A DNA stretch of 47,422 nucleotides from JASFBA01 sp036172265 (GCA_036172265.1 JASFBA010000065.1:1-47422), one strand, 5' to 3'. Positions 33,045 to 42,522 are shown, counted from the first letter of the stretch. Translations and numbers: made by a program. Notes: generated by a model not told the origin, from the sequence alone.

Positions 33045-35837
33045 ATGGTCGGATTGCTCGGTCTTATCGTTGCCCTGATCTTTCTCCTCGTCTTTCTCGT
33101 CCTGCCGCTTTCCGATTGGCGGAGCCTATGGCTATGGCTGAAGGAGCGGGTGCATCGGGTTCGCATTAGGCGGATGGGGCCCTCTCGCCGGCCGGCCCGG
33201 TCCGAAAGAAGGCGGACCCCGACCCCAAAGAAAGGCCGGCCCTACCCGGAAGTTGGACATCGGGTTGCCCGGCAGATGGCCCAGAGCCAAGAGAGCCGCC
33301 CTAAAGTAGCCGCTTCATCTCCTCCCCAGGCAAGAAGGAACGCAGGGGTGCCCCCCACCGGCGAGGCCCCGACGGTGCGCTGGCCGTTCCTGGCCCTGCT
33401 CCTTTTTGTGCTCCTGGCCGGCCTCTTCCTCTCCCTCTACCCCCTCCTGGCCCCCCGCTCCGCAGCCGGCCGCCGCCATCACCTGACCCTCCTGGTAGCC
33501 GTCGGCCGGGAGGCGGCGGAGAGCGAAAAGTTCCGGCAGGCCCTTCGCCCCCTGCTGGACACCTCCGGCCTGACCTATACGGTCTTGCTCCAGACGGCAT
33601 CGCTTCCGCCGACTGCCGAGGCCGCCTACAACCAGGTTGTCTCTCAGCCGGCCGATTTCTTCCTGTGGGGCCACCCGGAGGCCGAGGGGAGATACGCCCT
33701 CACCCTGACCGTACATCCCCGTCCTGACACCGGGCGCCCCGAACTGGACGAATATCTGCAGGTGATGATGACACCACCCCACTTTCCTCTGAGCGGAGGA
33801 GGGGGACTGACGGCAGAGGAGGTGTCCCCGCTCTTATCCTGGCTGGCCCGCTTCTACCTGGGCGACCTGGAGGGGGCCGAGACTTCTTTGCTCCAGAAAG
33901 TTTCCCCTGGGTCGCCTATCGCGGATGTGGAGGAGTTTCACCGGGCTGGCCTCCTCTTCCTCCGGGGCAGTTACGAGGGTGCGGCCCACCTCTACGCCGG
34001 CCTGGCCAGCGAGACTTCCCTACTCCCCTACAGGGTGGAAATCGGGGGCGAAATTGAACCGTCCCCTCCACCTGCTGCTCCTTTCAGGCTGCCGGCCCTG
34101 CGCGCCGCCGCACTGAACAACCAGGCCATCGTTCTGCTCCAGGAAGCGGAAGGATGGGGAAATTTCTCCTCCGATGAAGCCATCTCCCTCCTGGAAAAGG
34201 CTCTCGAACTGGTTCCGGATGCCCCGGCCATCCTGCATAACCTGGGGCGGGCCTACCTGGGCCGGCACGAGTGGTCGCAGGCCAAGGCAGTCCTTGAGAA
34301 GGCACTTCAGGGCCGGCCTAGAGATGCCCTGACCCTGTCTCTGCTCAGCCAGGCCTGTTGCGGGGCGGGAGATGCCGGCTGCGCCGAGAAAAATGCCCGC
34401 CAGGCCCTGGAGAGTGACCCCGAGTTGGCCGAAGCCCATCTGGCTATGGCCTGCTATCACCTGGGGAGGGCCGATCCCGACGAGGCCGGCCGGGAAATCG
34501 AGCAGGCCCTCCGTCTGGCCGAGGAAGAAAGCAAGCGCCGTCGGGCCCAGGAAATTGCCATGCGCAGCGTGCCGGTGCCCCATCCCACCTGGGCTGCTTA
34601 CCAGGCCGCCTGGGCCACAAGAAGCCTCCCCCTCCTGGTCCGTTCCCGCCTGGCCCAGGCCAAACGCTATTTGGTCCAGTTCTACCGCGAACCGCCGCCG
34701 GGCTTTGGGGAATACCTCTGGACTCTGGTGTTTGGGGAAGAATCCCCGCTCGACCTGGCCTGGAAGGAACTGGACCAGGCGGCCGAGGTGCTCCCGGAAG
34801 GGTACGAGGCCCTCTGCCTGCGGGGAGAAATCGCCCTGGCCCGGGGAAAAATGGAGGAGGCGGCCGACTTTTTCCTGGAGGCCCAGTGGGATGCCCCCTA
34901 TGATCGGGAGACGTATTTGCGGTTGGCCGAAATCTACCTTCGCCAGGGGCAATCGCTCCTGGAGGCCGGCCGGCCGGATGAGGCGGTGGAGCGCCTTTCC
35001 CTGGCCAGCGAGCAGTACCGCTTGCTGGTGGATGAGGCAATCGACCCGGTCCAGGGATACCTGGGCCTGGGAAAAGTGGCCCAGGGGATCGGACTGAACG
35101 AAGAAGCCCTCCAGGAGTACCGCTGGGCGGTGGAAAAAGACCCCAACTGTGCCGAGGCCTACCTGCGGATGGGATTGGTGGAACGGGAACTGGGGTGGGA
35201 GACCGAGGCGCTGGACCACTTTACCCTGGCGGCGGGAAAGGCCGGCCGGAGCGAGGTCCTCCTGGCCGCCGAGGTGGAGAAGGGGAGCATCCTCCTGGAA
35301 CGCTACCTGGGGGCAGAAGTCCCTTTGCGCTCCCGCGAGTGGTTGAACGAGGCTCGGGTTGCCTTCCAGCGGGCCGTTCGGCTGCCGGAGGAAGGCTTCC
35401 GCTACGATACCTCCGGGGTGGGAATCCGGCCGGCCTCCTCCTTCGGGGCGGACTATGAACTGCGTGCCCTCTGCGGCCTGGGCCGGGTGGCCTATGAGGA
35501 AGGCAACTACGCCGAGGCTGAACGTCACTTTCAAGCAGCGTTGAAGAAGAACCGGGACTTTTTCGAGGCCCTGTACGGGCTGGGGCGGGTTTACCTGGCC
35601 CAGAAGGAAAAGGTCGAGAAGGCGCTGGAATACCTCCAGCGGGCCGTAGAAAGGTCGCCCGACAGCATCGCCGCCAACTACTACCTGGGCATGGCCTATT
35701 CTGCCCAACTCCAGGAGAACCGAGCCCGGCGAACCTTGGAAAAGGTTGTGCGCCTGTGTCAGGAAGGGAAACAGACCCGGGCGGACGATTGGAAAGCCTG
35801 CCAGGAGGTCGAACAGCGCGCGCACGGTTCTCCATAG
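33045..35837 (+). CDS. Large membrane-anchored TPR protein
   Basis: A 930-residue protein. A membrane segment at residues ~4-22 and a second at about 112-133 bracket a basic, Pro-rich cytosolic linker. The C-terminal ~800 residues lie on the other side. They hold a possible nucleotide-sensor-like region (HLTLLVAVGREAAESEKFRQAL) and then about ten tetratricopeptide repeats. The role is unknown; it is likely an assembly scaffold. No downstream terminator is seen, and the FAD subunit of the hydroxylase starts 20 bases later, so co-transcription is likely. Confidence 0.78.
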   Translation: MVGLLGLIVALIFLLVFLVLPLSDWRSLWLWLKERVHRVRIRRMGPSRRPARSERRRTPTPKKGRPYPEVGHRVARQMAQSQESRPKVAASSPPQARRNAGVPPTGEAPTVRWPFLALLLFVLLAGLFLSLYPLLAPRSAAGRRHHLTLLVAVGREAAESEKFRQALRPLLDTSGLTYTVLLQTASLPPTAEAAYNQVVSQPADFFLWGHPEAEGRYALTLTVHPRPDTGRPELDEYLQVMMTPPHFPLSGGGGLTAEEVSPLLSWLARFYLGDLEGAETSLLQKVSPGSPIADVEEFHRAGLLFLRGSYEGAAHLYAGLASETSLLPYRVEIGGEIEPSPPPAAPFRLPALRAAALNNQAIVLLQEAEGWGNFSSDEAISLLEKALELVPDAPAILHNLGRAYLGRHEWSQAKAVLEKALQGRPRDALTLSLLSQACCGAGDAGCAEKNARQALESDPELAEAHLAMACYHLGRADPDEAGREIEQALRLAEEESKRRRAQEIAMRSVPVPHPTWAAYQAAWATRSLPLLVRSRLAQAKRYLVQFYREPPPGFGEYLWTLVFGEESPLDLAWKELDQAAEVLPEGYEALCLRGEIALARGKMEEAADFFLEAQWDAPYDRETYLRLAEIYLRQGQSLLEAGRPDEAVERLSLASEQYRLLVDEAIDPVQGYLGLGKVAQGIGLNEEALQEYRWAVEKDPNCAEAYLRMGLVERELGWETEALDHFTLAAGKAGRSEVLLAAEVEKGSILLERYLGAEVPLRSREWLNEARVAFQRAVRLPEEGFRYDTSGVGIRPASSFGADYELRALCGLGRVAYEEGNYAEAERHFQAALKKNRDFFEALYGLGRVYLAQKEKVEKALEYLQRAVERSPDSIAANYYLGMAYSAQLQENRARRTLEKVVRLCQEGKQTRADDWKACQEVEQRAHGSP

Positions 35838-35857
35838 AAACTGCGCCGGAGGTCAAA

Positions 35858-36760
35858 ATGGGACCGGTGGACTGGACGGCGTATCTCTTCCCGGAGAGCG
35901 TGGAGGAGGCGTTAGAGATGCTTTCGGCCCATGCCGGCCGGGCCCGGCTCATTGCCGGAGGGACGGATCTCGTACTCCAGGCCCAGCGCGGCCAGTGTCC
36001 GGCCGAAGTGATGGTGGACATTACCCGCATCCCCGGGCTGGATTTTCTGGAGGAGCGCGATGGGTGGATCTGGATCGGCCCGCAGGTTACACACGGGCAA
36101 ATTGCCGCCTCCCCGCTCATCCAGAAGAAGGCAGGGCTCCTGGCCCGGGCCTGCGGATGCGTCGGTGGGCCGCAGATTCGGCACGTCGGGACGCTCGTAG
36201 GCAACGTGGTGAACGCCATGCCGGCCGCCGACGGCGCGGTGGCCCTCTTCGCCCTGGACGCCGAGGTAGAGGTGGCCGACCGGGCCGGCCGGACATTCTT
36301 CCCCATCGCCGAACTCTATGCCGGGGTGGGGCGCTCCAAGGTGGACCCTGCCGCCCAGATGGTCACCGCCATCCGTTTCCGGGCCCTGCCGCAGGGGAGC
36401 GGCTGGGCGTACAAGCGGCTGGCCCAGCGCAAGGCGCTCATCTTGCCCATGTTGGCCGTGGCCGTGGTGGTGGAGGTCGAGGAAGGCCGCTTCCGTCGGG
36501 CACGCATCGCCTTGGGGCCGGTGGCACCCACCCCACTGCGGGCCCGCGCTGCCGAGGAGTCCCTCCAGGGCGCGCCGGTGGAGGAGAAGGCCATCGCCGA
36601 AGCCGCTCGGTTGGCTCAGGAGGCCTCCACGCCTCGTGATAGCGTCATCCGCGGTTCGGCCGAATACCGCCGGGCAATGGTGGGCGTCCTGGTCCGCCGA
36701 GCACTCTGGGAGGCGGTGTTCTCCCCCTTCCCCCCAACCTCCTCGGGGCAGGGGGAGTAG
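35858..36760 (+). CDS. Molybdenum hydroxylase FAD-binding subunit (CoxM/XdhB-like)
   Basis: A 300-residue medium subunit of the xanthine dehydrogenase/aldehyde oxidase family. FAD-binding motifs are LIAGGTDLVLQ and GTLVGNVVNAMPAAD. The internal ATG at 35858 is preferred over a longer frame that overlaps the TPR gene, because GGAGGTC lies just upstream. It would pass electrons from the 2Fe-2S subunit to FAD and then to an acceptor. It is the first of three genes in the order medium, small, large. Confidence 0.93.
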   Translation: MGPVDWTAYLFPESVEEALEMLSAHAGRARLIAGGTDLVLQAQRGQCPAEVMVDITRIPGLDFLEERDGWIWIGPQVTHGQIAASPLIQKKAGLLARACGCVGGPQIRHVGTLVGNVVNAMPAADGAVALFALDAEVEVADRAGRTFFPIAELYAGVGRSKVDPAAQMVTAIRFRALPQGSGWAYKRLAQRKALILPMLAVAVVVEVEEGRFRRARIALGPVAPTPLRARAAEESLQGAPVEEKAIAEAARLAQEASTPRDSVIRGSAEYRRAMVGVLVRRALWEAVFSPFPPTSSGQGE

Positions 36761-36782
36761 GGCGAAGGAAAAGGAGGATACG

Positions 36783-37268
36783 ATGCGACTGCGCTTTACT
36801 CTGAACGGGAAGCCCACCGAAGTCGAGGTGGAGCCCTATGAACTCCTGGCCGAGGTCCTGCGCGAGCGGCTGGGCCTCATCGGCACCAAGATCGGCTGCG
36901 GCGAGGGCGAATGCGGGGCATGCACGGTGCTCGTGGACGGCACCTCCATCCTCTCTTGCATCTACCCGGCGGCCAAGGTCCAGGGCCGAACGGTCACCAC
37001 CATCGAGGGCCTCTCTCCCGGGGAGGAACTCCACCCGGTCCAGGAGGCTTTTATCGAACACTTTGCCGCCCAGTGCGGCTACTGTACGCCGGGCCTGGTG
37101 ATGTCCACCGTGGCGCTTCTCCAGGAAAATCCCCATCCCGGCTACGGAGAAATCCTAGAGGGCCTCTCCGGCAACCTCTGCCGCTGTACCGGCTATTACC
37201 AGATCGTCGAGGCAGTGAAGGCGGTAATAGGTCAGGGCTTGGGGCTCAGGGGACAGGGCAAGTCCTGA
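36783..37268 (+). CDS. Molybdenum hydroxylase 2Fe-2S subunit (CoxS/XdhC-like)
   Basis: A 161-residue small subunit. The N-terminal plant-type cluster is bound by Cys39, Cys44, Cys47 and Cys59 (CGEGECGAC). The helical-bundle cluster is bound by Cys98, Cys101, Cys133 and Cys135 (CGYC, CRC). AAAGGAGG precedes the ATG. The last ~10 residues (GQGLGLRGQGKS) and the stop are written by one arm and the loop of a 16-base inverted repeat (37235-37279), so the natural C-terminus may have been altered. Confidence 0.95.
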   Translation: MRLRFTLNGKPTEVEVEPYELLAEVLRERLGLIGTKIGCGEGECGACTVLVDGTSILSCIYPAAKVQGRTVTTIEGLSPGEELHPVQEAFIEHFAAQCGYCTPGLVMSTVALLQENPHPGYGEILEGLSGNLCRCTGYYQIVEAVKAVIGQGLGLRGQGKS

Positions 37269-37279
37269 GCCCCAAGCCC
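37235..37279. repeat. Perfect 16-bp inverted repeat across the CoxS-like stop codon
   Basis: Arms GGGCTTGGGGCTCAGG (37235-37250) and CCTGAGCCCCAAGCCC (37264-37279) with a 13-base loop; the TGA stop is in the right arm. Further CCCTAGGCCCTGA-like units follow to about 37315. There is no T-tract, so it is not a typical terminator. Confidence 0.8.
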
Positions 37280-37332
37280 TGGGCCCTAGGCCCTGATCCT
37301 CAAGCCCCGAGCCCTTTATCCAGGAGGTTCCG

Positions 37333-39552
37333 GTGGATACATCCGCACTCGGTCAGCCCATCACCCGGATCGACATTCAGACCAAAGTCCGAGGTACACG
37401 CAAGTTTCCCCAGGATTTCAACCTGCCCGGCCAACTCTACGGCGCTGTGGTCTGGAGCGCTTACCCCCATGCCCGTGTACGGCGTATAGACACCCACACC
37501 GCCGAGGCCATGCCCGGCGTGGTGCGCATCCTCACCTACCGGGACGTACCGCGGAACGAGTACGGCATCAACATCCGCGACCAGACACTCCTGGTGCCGG
37601 AGGGGGGCAAGGTGCGCTGGCTGGGCGACCGCATCGCCATCGTCGTCGCCGAAAGCGAACGCCAGGCCCGCGCCGCCGCCGAAAAGGTCCAAGTGGAGTA
37701 CGAGGTATTGCCGGTTGTAACCGACCCCCGGGAGGCCATGCGGGAGGGCAGTCCCCTGGTGCACGAGGACCGGGAGACGAACATCCTCCGCCACGTTCGG
37801 GTGCGCAAGGGCGATGTAGAGGCCGGCTTCGCCCACTCCGATGTCGTCGTCGAGGATGTCTACATCACCCCGATGGTGGAGCACGCCTATCTGCAGCCGG
37901 AGGCCGGGATAGGCTACATAGATGAGGAAGGACGGGTGACGGTGATTGCCGCCGCCCAGTGGCCCCACGACGACCTGCACCAGATCGCCCACCTCCTCCA
38001 GTTGCCTCTGGAACAGGTGCGCGAAATCGTCCCGGCCATCGGCGGGGCCTTTGGCGGGCGGGAGGATATGTACATCCAGCACCTCCTGGCCCTCTGCGCC
38101 TTTGTCGTCCGCCGGCCGGTCAAGATCGTCTTCACCCGCGAGGAGTCGTTTCGCAACACCGGCAAACGCCACCCCTTCTACTTCCGCTACAAGTGGGGGG
38201 CTACCCGCGAGGGGAAAATCGTCGCTGTCGAGATCGAGGGCATCTCCGACGCCGGGGCCTATGCCTCCACGAGCATCCCGGTGCTCAACAACGCCGTCTC
38301 CTTCATGGCCGGCCCCTACGCCATCCCTAACGCCAAAATAGACGGCTACGCCGTCTACACGAACAACGCCGTCACCATGGCCATGCGCGGCTTCGGGGCC
38401 ACCCAGCCCCCCGTGGCCTACGAACAGCAGGCCGACCGTTTGGCCGAGGCCCTGGGGATGGACCCGGTCGAGTTCCGCCTGAAGAACCTCCTGGAGCCGG
38501 GCACCGAGACGGTGCTGGGAAACCGCATGCCCCCCGGCACCGGCATCAAGGAAACGCTCCTCCAGGCGGCCCGGGCAGCCGGCTGGAGGGAAGAGGCCGG
38601 CCGCTGGATTCGCCCGGATCTCGGGACCCCCTCGGCCCCTTACAAACGCCGGGGCATCGGCGTGGCCTGCGCCTACAAGAACGTCGGCTACTCCTTCGGC
38701 TTCGACGACCGCTCCACTGCCGAGGTGGAACTTTCCTTGGACGAAAGCGGCCGTATCGGCCGCGTCACCGTGGCCATCGGGGCGGCTGAGGTGGGGCAAG
38801 GGGTCCACACAGCGCTCCAGCAGATCGCCGCCGAGGCCCTGAAGGTGGACCCGGCCCGGGTGCGCATCGCTCTGGTGGATACCTCCCGTGTGCCCGACGC
38901 CGGCTCCTCCTCCGCCTCCCGCCACGTCTACACTTCGGGAAATGCCGTCCTGGGAGCCTGCCGGCTGGCCTATGAACGCTGGCAAAAGGCCTTGCGCGAG
39001 GAGACCGGGGAGCGGACGGTACGGGCCGCCTATACCTTCCACGGCCGCGACCTGCGCCCGACCACCCCCTACGACCCCCTGACCGGGCAGTGCGAACCGC
39101 ATATCAGTTACTCCTTCGGGACACAGATCGCCCTGGTCGAGGTGGATATCGAGACCGGGGAGGTGGACCTCCTGAAGATGTGGACCTCCACCGACGTCGG
39201 GCGGGTCATCAACCCGCCGATGGTCTTGGGGCAGGTGGCCGGCGGTGTGCATATGGGGGTGGGCTATGCCCTGACCGAACACTTTATCCAGGAGGGGGGC
39301 TACGTCCGCACCCGACGCCTGAGCGAATATGCCGTCCCTACCGTCCTGGATATGCCCCGGGAACTGGTCAACGTGGACGTGGAGGTGCCCGATCCTACCG
39401 GGCCCTTTGGGGCCAAAGGACTGGGGGAAACGCCCACTCTGCCCACCGCCCCGGCCATCCTGAACGCTATTGCCCACGCGGTGGGCATCCGGATCACCGA
39501 ACCTCCGGCCACACCGGAGCGCGTCTGGCGGGCGTTGCAGGGGAAAAAGTGA
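37333..39552 (+). CDS. Molybdopterin-binding hydroxylase large subunit (xanthine dehydrogenase family)
   Basis: A 739-residue catalytic subunit. Molybdopterin-binding motifs include GGAFGGRED and AMRGFGATQ; the C-terminal GAKGLGE gives the catalytic glutamate at about residue 699. The active-site loop is the RGFG type of xanthine or aldehyde oxidases, and not the AYXCSFR loop of carbon monoxide dehydrogenase, so CO oxidation is unlikely. It could hydroxylate a purine, an aromatic or another N-heterocycle. GTG start with AGGAGG upstream. It is the last of the three-subunit set. Confidence 0.94.
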   Translation: MDTSALGQPITRIDIQTKVRGTRKFPQDFNLPGQLYGAVVWSAYPHARVRRIDTHTAEAMPGVVRILTYRDVPRNEYGINIRDQTLLVPEGGKVRWLGDRIAIVVAESERQARAAAEKVQVEYEVLPVVTDPREAMREGSPLVHEDRETNILRHVRVRKGDVEAGFAHSDVVVEDVYITPMVEHAYLQPEAGIGYIDEEGRVTVIAAAQWPHDDLHQIAHLLQLPLEQVREIVPAIGGAFGGREDMYIQHLLALCAFVVRRPVKIVFTREESFRNTGKRHPFYFRYKWGATREGKIVAVEIEGISDAGAYASTSIPVLNNAVSFMAGPYAIPNAKIDGYAVYTNNAVTMAMRGFGATQPPVAYEQQADRLAEALGMDPVEFRLKNLLEPGTETVLGNRMPPGTGIKETLLQAARAAGWREEAGRWIRPDLGTPSAPYKRRGIGVACAYKNVGYSFGFDDRSTAEVELSLDESGRIGRVTVAIGAAEVGQGVHTALQQIAAEALKVDPARVRIALVDTSRVPDAGSSSASRHVYTSGNAVLGACRLAYERWQKALREETGERTVRAAYTFHGRDLRPTTPYDPLTGQCEPHISYSFGTQIALVEVDIETGEVDLLKMWTSTDVGRVINPPMVLGQVAGGVHMGVGYALTEHFIQEGGYVRTRRLSEYAVPTVLDMPRELVNVDVEVPDPTGPFGAKGLGETPTLPTAPAILNAIAHAVGIRITEPPATPERVWRALQGKK

Positions 39553-39592
39553 ACCTTTCCTGGGCAACTCGCTTTGGGGAATTCGTCGGGTA

Positions 39593-39626
39593 CGTCCCGA
39601 ACTCGTTGTCCAACGAGTTCGGGACG
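39593..39626. promoter_or_regulatory. 34-bp near-perfect palindrome just upstream of the thiolase promoter
   Basis: Sixteen-base arms CGTCCCGAACTCGTTG and CAACGAGTTCGGGACG surround a TC dinucleotide. It ends three bases before the -35 box, so it may be an operator. It could also be another dispersed palindrome, since it has no T-tract. Confidence 0.6.
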
Positions 39627-39628
39627 GT

Positions 39629-39657
39629 TTGCGCATTGGTGCACAATATAGTACAAT
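39629..39657 (+). promoter_or_regulatory. Promoter for the thiolase group
   Basis: -35 TTGCGC (39629-39634), a 17-base spacer, -10 TACAAT (39652-39657). The ATG is 160 bases downstream; the leader holds GC hairpins (39668-39690 and 39713-39736), but I recognise no riboswitch. Confidence 0.7.
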
Positions 39658-39819
39658 ACGCTCCATCCCGGCCGCCAGGCCGGGTCTCTCGCCGGAGGTC
39701 ATCCCCGCGATTCCCCTCCCCACTTGGCAGGGGAGGGGTCTAGGGCATAAGGAGGTGTAACTTCGGCTACAGACCTGGGACGATGCTCGCTTAGGAATCG
39801 CTCTTACAAGGAGGTCGTG

Positions 39820-41049
39820 ATGATTCGCGATGTAGTCATCGTCAGCGGCTGTCGGACAGCCATCGGCGCGTTCGGCGGGGTTCTATCCACCACCCCGGCC
39901 ACCGAACTGGGGGCCATTGTCATCCGCGAGGCGGTGCGGCGGGCCGGAATCGATCCGGCCACCGTGGACGAGGTCATTATGGGCTGCGTTGTGCCGGCCG
40001 GCCTGGGACAGGCCCCGGCCCGCCAGGCGGCCGTCAAAGCCGGTATCCCTGCGGAGATCGGCGCGACGACCATCAACAAGGTCTGCGGTTCCGGCCTCAA
40101 GGCGGTTATGCTGGCCAGCGCCATGATCCAGGCCGGCGACGCCGAGATCATCGTGGCCGGCGGTATGGAGAACATGAACCTGGCCCCCTTCTACCTGCCT
40201 CGTGCCCGCACCGGCTACCGGATGGGGGGCATCACCAAGGGCGGCGTGGGCGGTGCCGTGCCCGATGGCCTCGTGGACGGCATGGTGCTCGACGGCCTCT
40301 GGTGCGCCTTTGCCAACCACCACATGGGCTCCTCCGCCGAGTGGATCGCCCGCGAGTTCCATCTCACCCGTGAAGAACTGGATGAATTCGCTTACCACAG
40401 CCATCGCAAGGCCGTCGAGGCCATAGATGCCGGCCGCTTCAAGGCCGAGGTCGTCCCGGTGGAAGTTCCCCAGCGCAAGGGCCCGCCCCAGATCTTTGAC
40501 ACCGACGAGAACCCCCGCCGCTACAGCAGCAAGGAAGAGGCCATGGCACTCCTCTCCAAGTTGCGGCCGGCCTTTGAGCCCGACGGCATCGTCACCGCCG
40601 GCAACTCCCCGGGCATCACCGACGGCGCTGCTGCCCTGGTGGTGATGAGCGCGGACAAGGCCCGTGAACTGGGCATCCAGCCGATGGCCCGCATCACCGC
40701 CTACGACCAGGCCGCCGTGGAGCCGATTCGCCTCTTCACCGCCCCCATCTACGCCGTGCAGAAGGTGATGAGGAAATTGGGGGTGGACATCCACTACTTT
40801 GACCTGATCGAGGCCAACGAGGCCTTTGCCGCCCAGGCCGTGGCCGACGGCAAGGCCCTGGGCTGGGATTGGGATCGGGTCAACGTCAACGGCGGGGCCA
40901 TCGCCCTGGGCCATCCCATCGGCTGTAGCGGCGCCCGCATCCTGGTGACCCTCCTTTACGCCCTGAAGGATCGCGGCCTGCGCACCGGCATCGCCACCCT
41001 CTGCCTGGGCGGTGGGGAGGCCGTGGCCCTGAGCGTGGAGATGCTCTGA
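39820..41049 (+). CDS. Acetyl-CoA C-acetyltransferase (thiolase)
   Basis: A 409-residue thiolase. The nucleophile is Cys89 (NKVCGSGLKA), and the other catalytic residues are His365 (GHPIGCSG) and Cys395 (CLGGG). It condenses or cleaves acetyl-CoA units. AAGGAGG lies seven bases before the ATG at 39820; a GTG just before it is less likely. It begins a plus-strand group with acyl-CoA enzymes further on, and lies behind a promoter with an adjacent large palindrome. Confidence 0.95.
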   Translation: MIRDVVIVSGCRTAIGAFGGVLSTTPATELGAIVIREAVRRAGIDPATVDEVIMGCVVPAGLGQAPARQAAVKAGIPAEIGATTINKVCGSGLKAVMLASAMIQAGDAEIIVAGGMENMNLAPFYLPRARTGYRMGGITKGGVGGAVPDGLVDGMVLDGLWCAFANHHMGSSAEWIAREFHLTREELDEFAYHSHRKAVEAIDAGRFKAEVVPVEVPQRKGPPQIFDTDENPRRYSSKEEAMALLSKLRPAFEPDGIVTAGNSPGITDGAAALVVMSADKARELGIQPMARITAYDQAAVEPIRLFTAPIYAVQKVMRKLGVDIHYFDLIEANEAFAAQAVADGKALGWDWDRVNVNGGAIALGHPIGCSGARILVTLLYALKDRGLRTGIATLCLGGGEAVALSVEML

Positions 41050-41121
41050 ACTGGGTAGAGGAAATCAGTCCGGTTCTGAAATCCGGGCTGGCCCACAGAG
41101 GCCCCTGGGGGACAAACGCCG

Positions 41122-42522
41122 ATGACCGAGCGGAGAGGCATCAGGGCCGCGGCCGCGCTCTGGGGGTTGGCCTTGCTCCTGGAAGCCGGCCTGGTGGCCC
41201 TGGTCGCAGTCGGTCTGCGCCTCCCGGACGACTTCCGCAACCTCTACGGCTATAGCCGGGAGACCCTCCCCTTTTTCCTTTCCGGTTGGGGGCTGGCGCG
41301 TCCCCCGGCCCTATCTCCCCAGGCCGTATCGTGGGCCTTTGCCGGCCTCTGGCTGGGACTGAACCTGATCTGGCTGCTGGCCGTCCGCCTGGTTTCCCGG
41401 AGCCGAGCGAGACTCTGGGCGGTGCTCCTGCCGGCCCTGCTCTTCAACCTGACCCTTCTCCTGGCCCTGCCGCCCCTTTTCTCCACCGATAGCCTGAACT
41501 ACCTGGCCTATGGCCGTATGGTGGCCTTTCACGGGCAAAACCCCTATACGACCCTCCCCTCGACGGTAGACGATCCCATCCGGGGACTTTCCTTCTGGAA
41601 CATCGCCTGTCCCTATGGGCCGCTCTGGGTGGAACTCTCGACGGCGGCGGCCGGCCTGGCCGGCTACGGCAACCTCTTCGGCGGGCTTCTCCTGCTCAAA
41701 GGATTGGCTTCCCTTGCCCACCTGGGGCTGGTCGTCCTGCTCTATAACCTGGCGAAGGGAAACGACCTTCCAGCCCTGCCTCCCGCGGCCGTCGCTCTGG
41801 CGGTGGGTTGGTCGCCCCTTTTCCTCCTGGAAGGGGCCGGCAACGCCCACAACGACTTGGTGATGCTGGCGCTGGCCTTGGGAGGACTTTCGGCCTGGCG
41901 GCGGGGGCGGCCCTGGCCTGGCTACCTGCTCCTCACCCTTTCCGCCCTGGTCAAGTACATCTCCCTCCTCCTTGTCTTTTTCTTCCTCCTGGCCTGGCTG
42001 CGTCGCGAGGAAGGTCACCGACGAGCGCTCCTCTTGGGGAAAGCCGTCCTCCTCGGCATCCTGGTGGTTGCTCTGGCCGTCCTGCCCTTTGGAAGCAGCC
42101 CGCAGGCCGTCCTCACCGCCCTGCTGGGGGAGACGACGCGCATTCGGGTCAGTCCGGTGGTTTTCCTGCTCCAAGGACTGGAGCAGGCCTGGGGAGCCTG
42201 GCCGGCCGTGGCCGACCGGGCCGGTCCTCTGGCCTTTCTTACCCTCCAGGTGCTCCTGAAGGGCCTTCTCCTGGCACTGCTGCTCGTCCAGGGGGTTGTC
42301 CTGTGGCGTCGGGAGGGGGCATGGGAAGAACTCCTTTCGGCCTGGGAGCGCACCGCCCTGGTCTATATCTGCTTTCTGCACGGAGCCACCTTTCCCTGGT
42401 ACTTTACTTGGCCGGCCGGAAGCGGCCTCCTGGGGATGCGCAGCCGGGAGCGCCGGACGCTGGCCGGCCTCTCTTTCGGGCTGGGGGTTTCCAGCGGGCT
42501 TCTCTATGGGATACCGTTTTGA
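41122..42522 (+). CDS. Membrane glycosyltransferase-like protein (GT87/MptB-like)
   Basis: A 466-residue protein with about 11-12 membrane segments. STDSLNYLAYGRMVAFHGQNPY is the characteristic first-loop motif (D...YGR...G.NPY) of polyprenyl-phosphate-dependent GT-C enzymes of GT87/MptA-MptB type. It would transfer a mannose-like sugar from a lipid carrier on the outer face of the membrane. The placement inside an acyl-CoA gene set is odd. It is 72 bases after the thiolase and 20 before the dehydrogenase. Confidence 0.8.
   Translation: MTERRGIRAAAALWGLALLLEAGLVALVAVGLRLPDDFRNLYGYSRETLPFFLSGWGLARPPALSPQAVSWAFAGLWLGLNLIWLLAVRLVSRSRARLWAVLLPALLFNLTLLLALPPLFSTDSLNYLAYGRMVAFHGQNPYTTLPSTVDDPIRGLSFWNIACPYGPLWVELSTAAAGLAGYGNLFGGLLLLKGLASLAHLGLVVLLYNLAKGNDLPALPPAAVALAVGWSPLFLLEGAGNAHNDLVMLALALGGLSAWRRGRPWPGYLLLTLSALVKYISLLLVFFFLLAWLRREEGHRRALLLGKAVLLGILVVALAVLPFGSSPQAVLTALLGETTRIRVSPVVFLLQGLEQAWGAWPAVADRAGPLAFLTLQVLLKGLLLALLLVQGVVLWRREGAWEELLSAWERTALVYICFLHGATFPWYFTWPAGSGLLGMRSRERRTLAGLSFGLGVSSGLLYGIPF

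Noticed and set aside
34020..35825. Minus-strand open frame of 601 codons
   Set aside because: Antisense to TPR coding sequence; it has no domain of its own.
37333..39552. Carbon monoxide dehydrogenase (CoxL form I)
   Set aside because: The AYXCSFR active-site loop is absent; the RGFG-type loop fits xanthine/aldehyde oxidases.
37300..39723. Long minus-strand open frame (807 codons) antisense to the Mo subunit
   Set aside because: No recognisable domain; the plus strand has clear family motifs and a ribosome site.
39658..39819. Riboswitch in the long thiolase leader
   Set aside because: Only simple GC hairpins of dispersed type are visible; no conserved riboswitch core was recognised.
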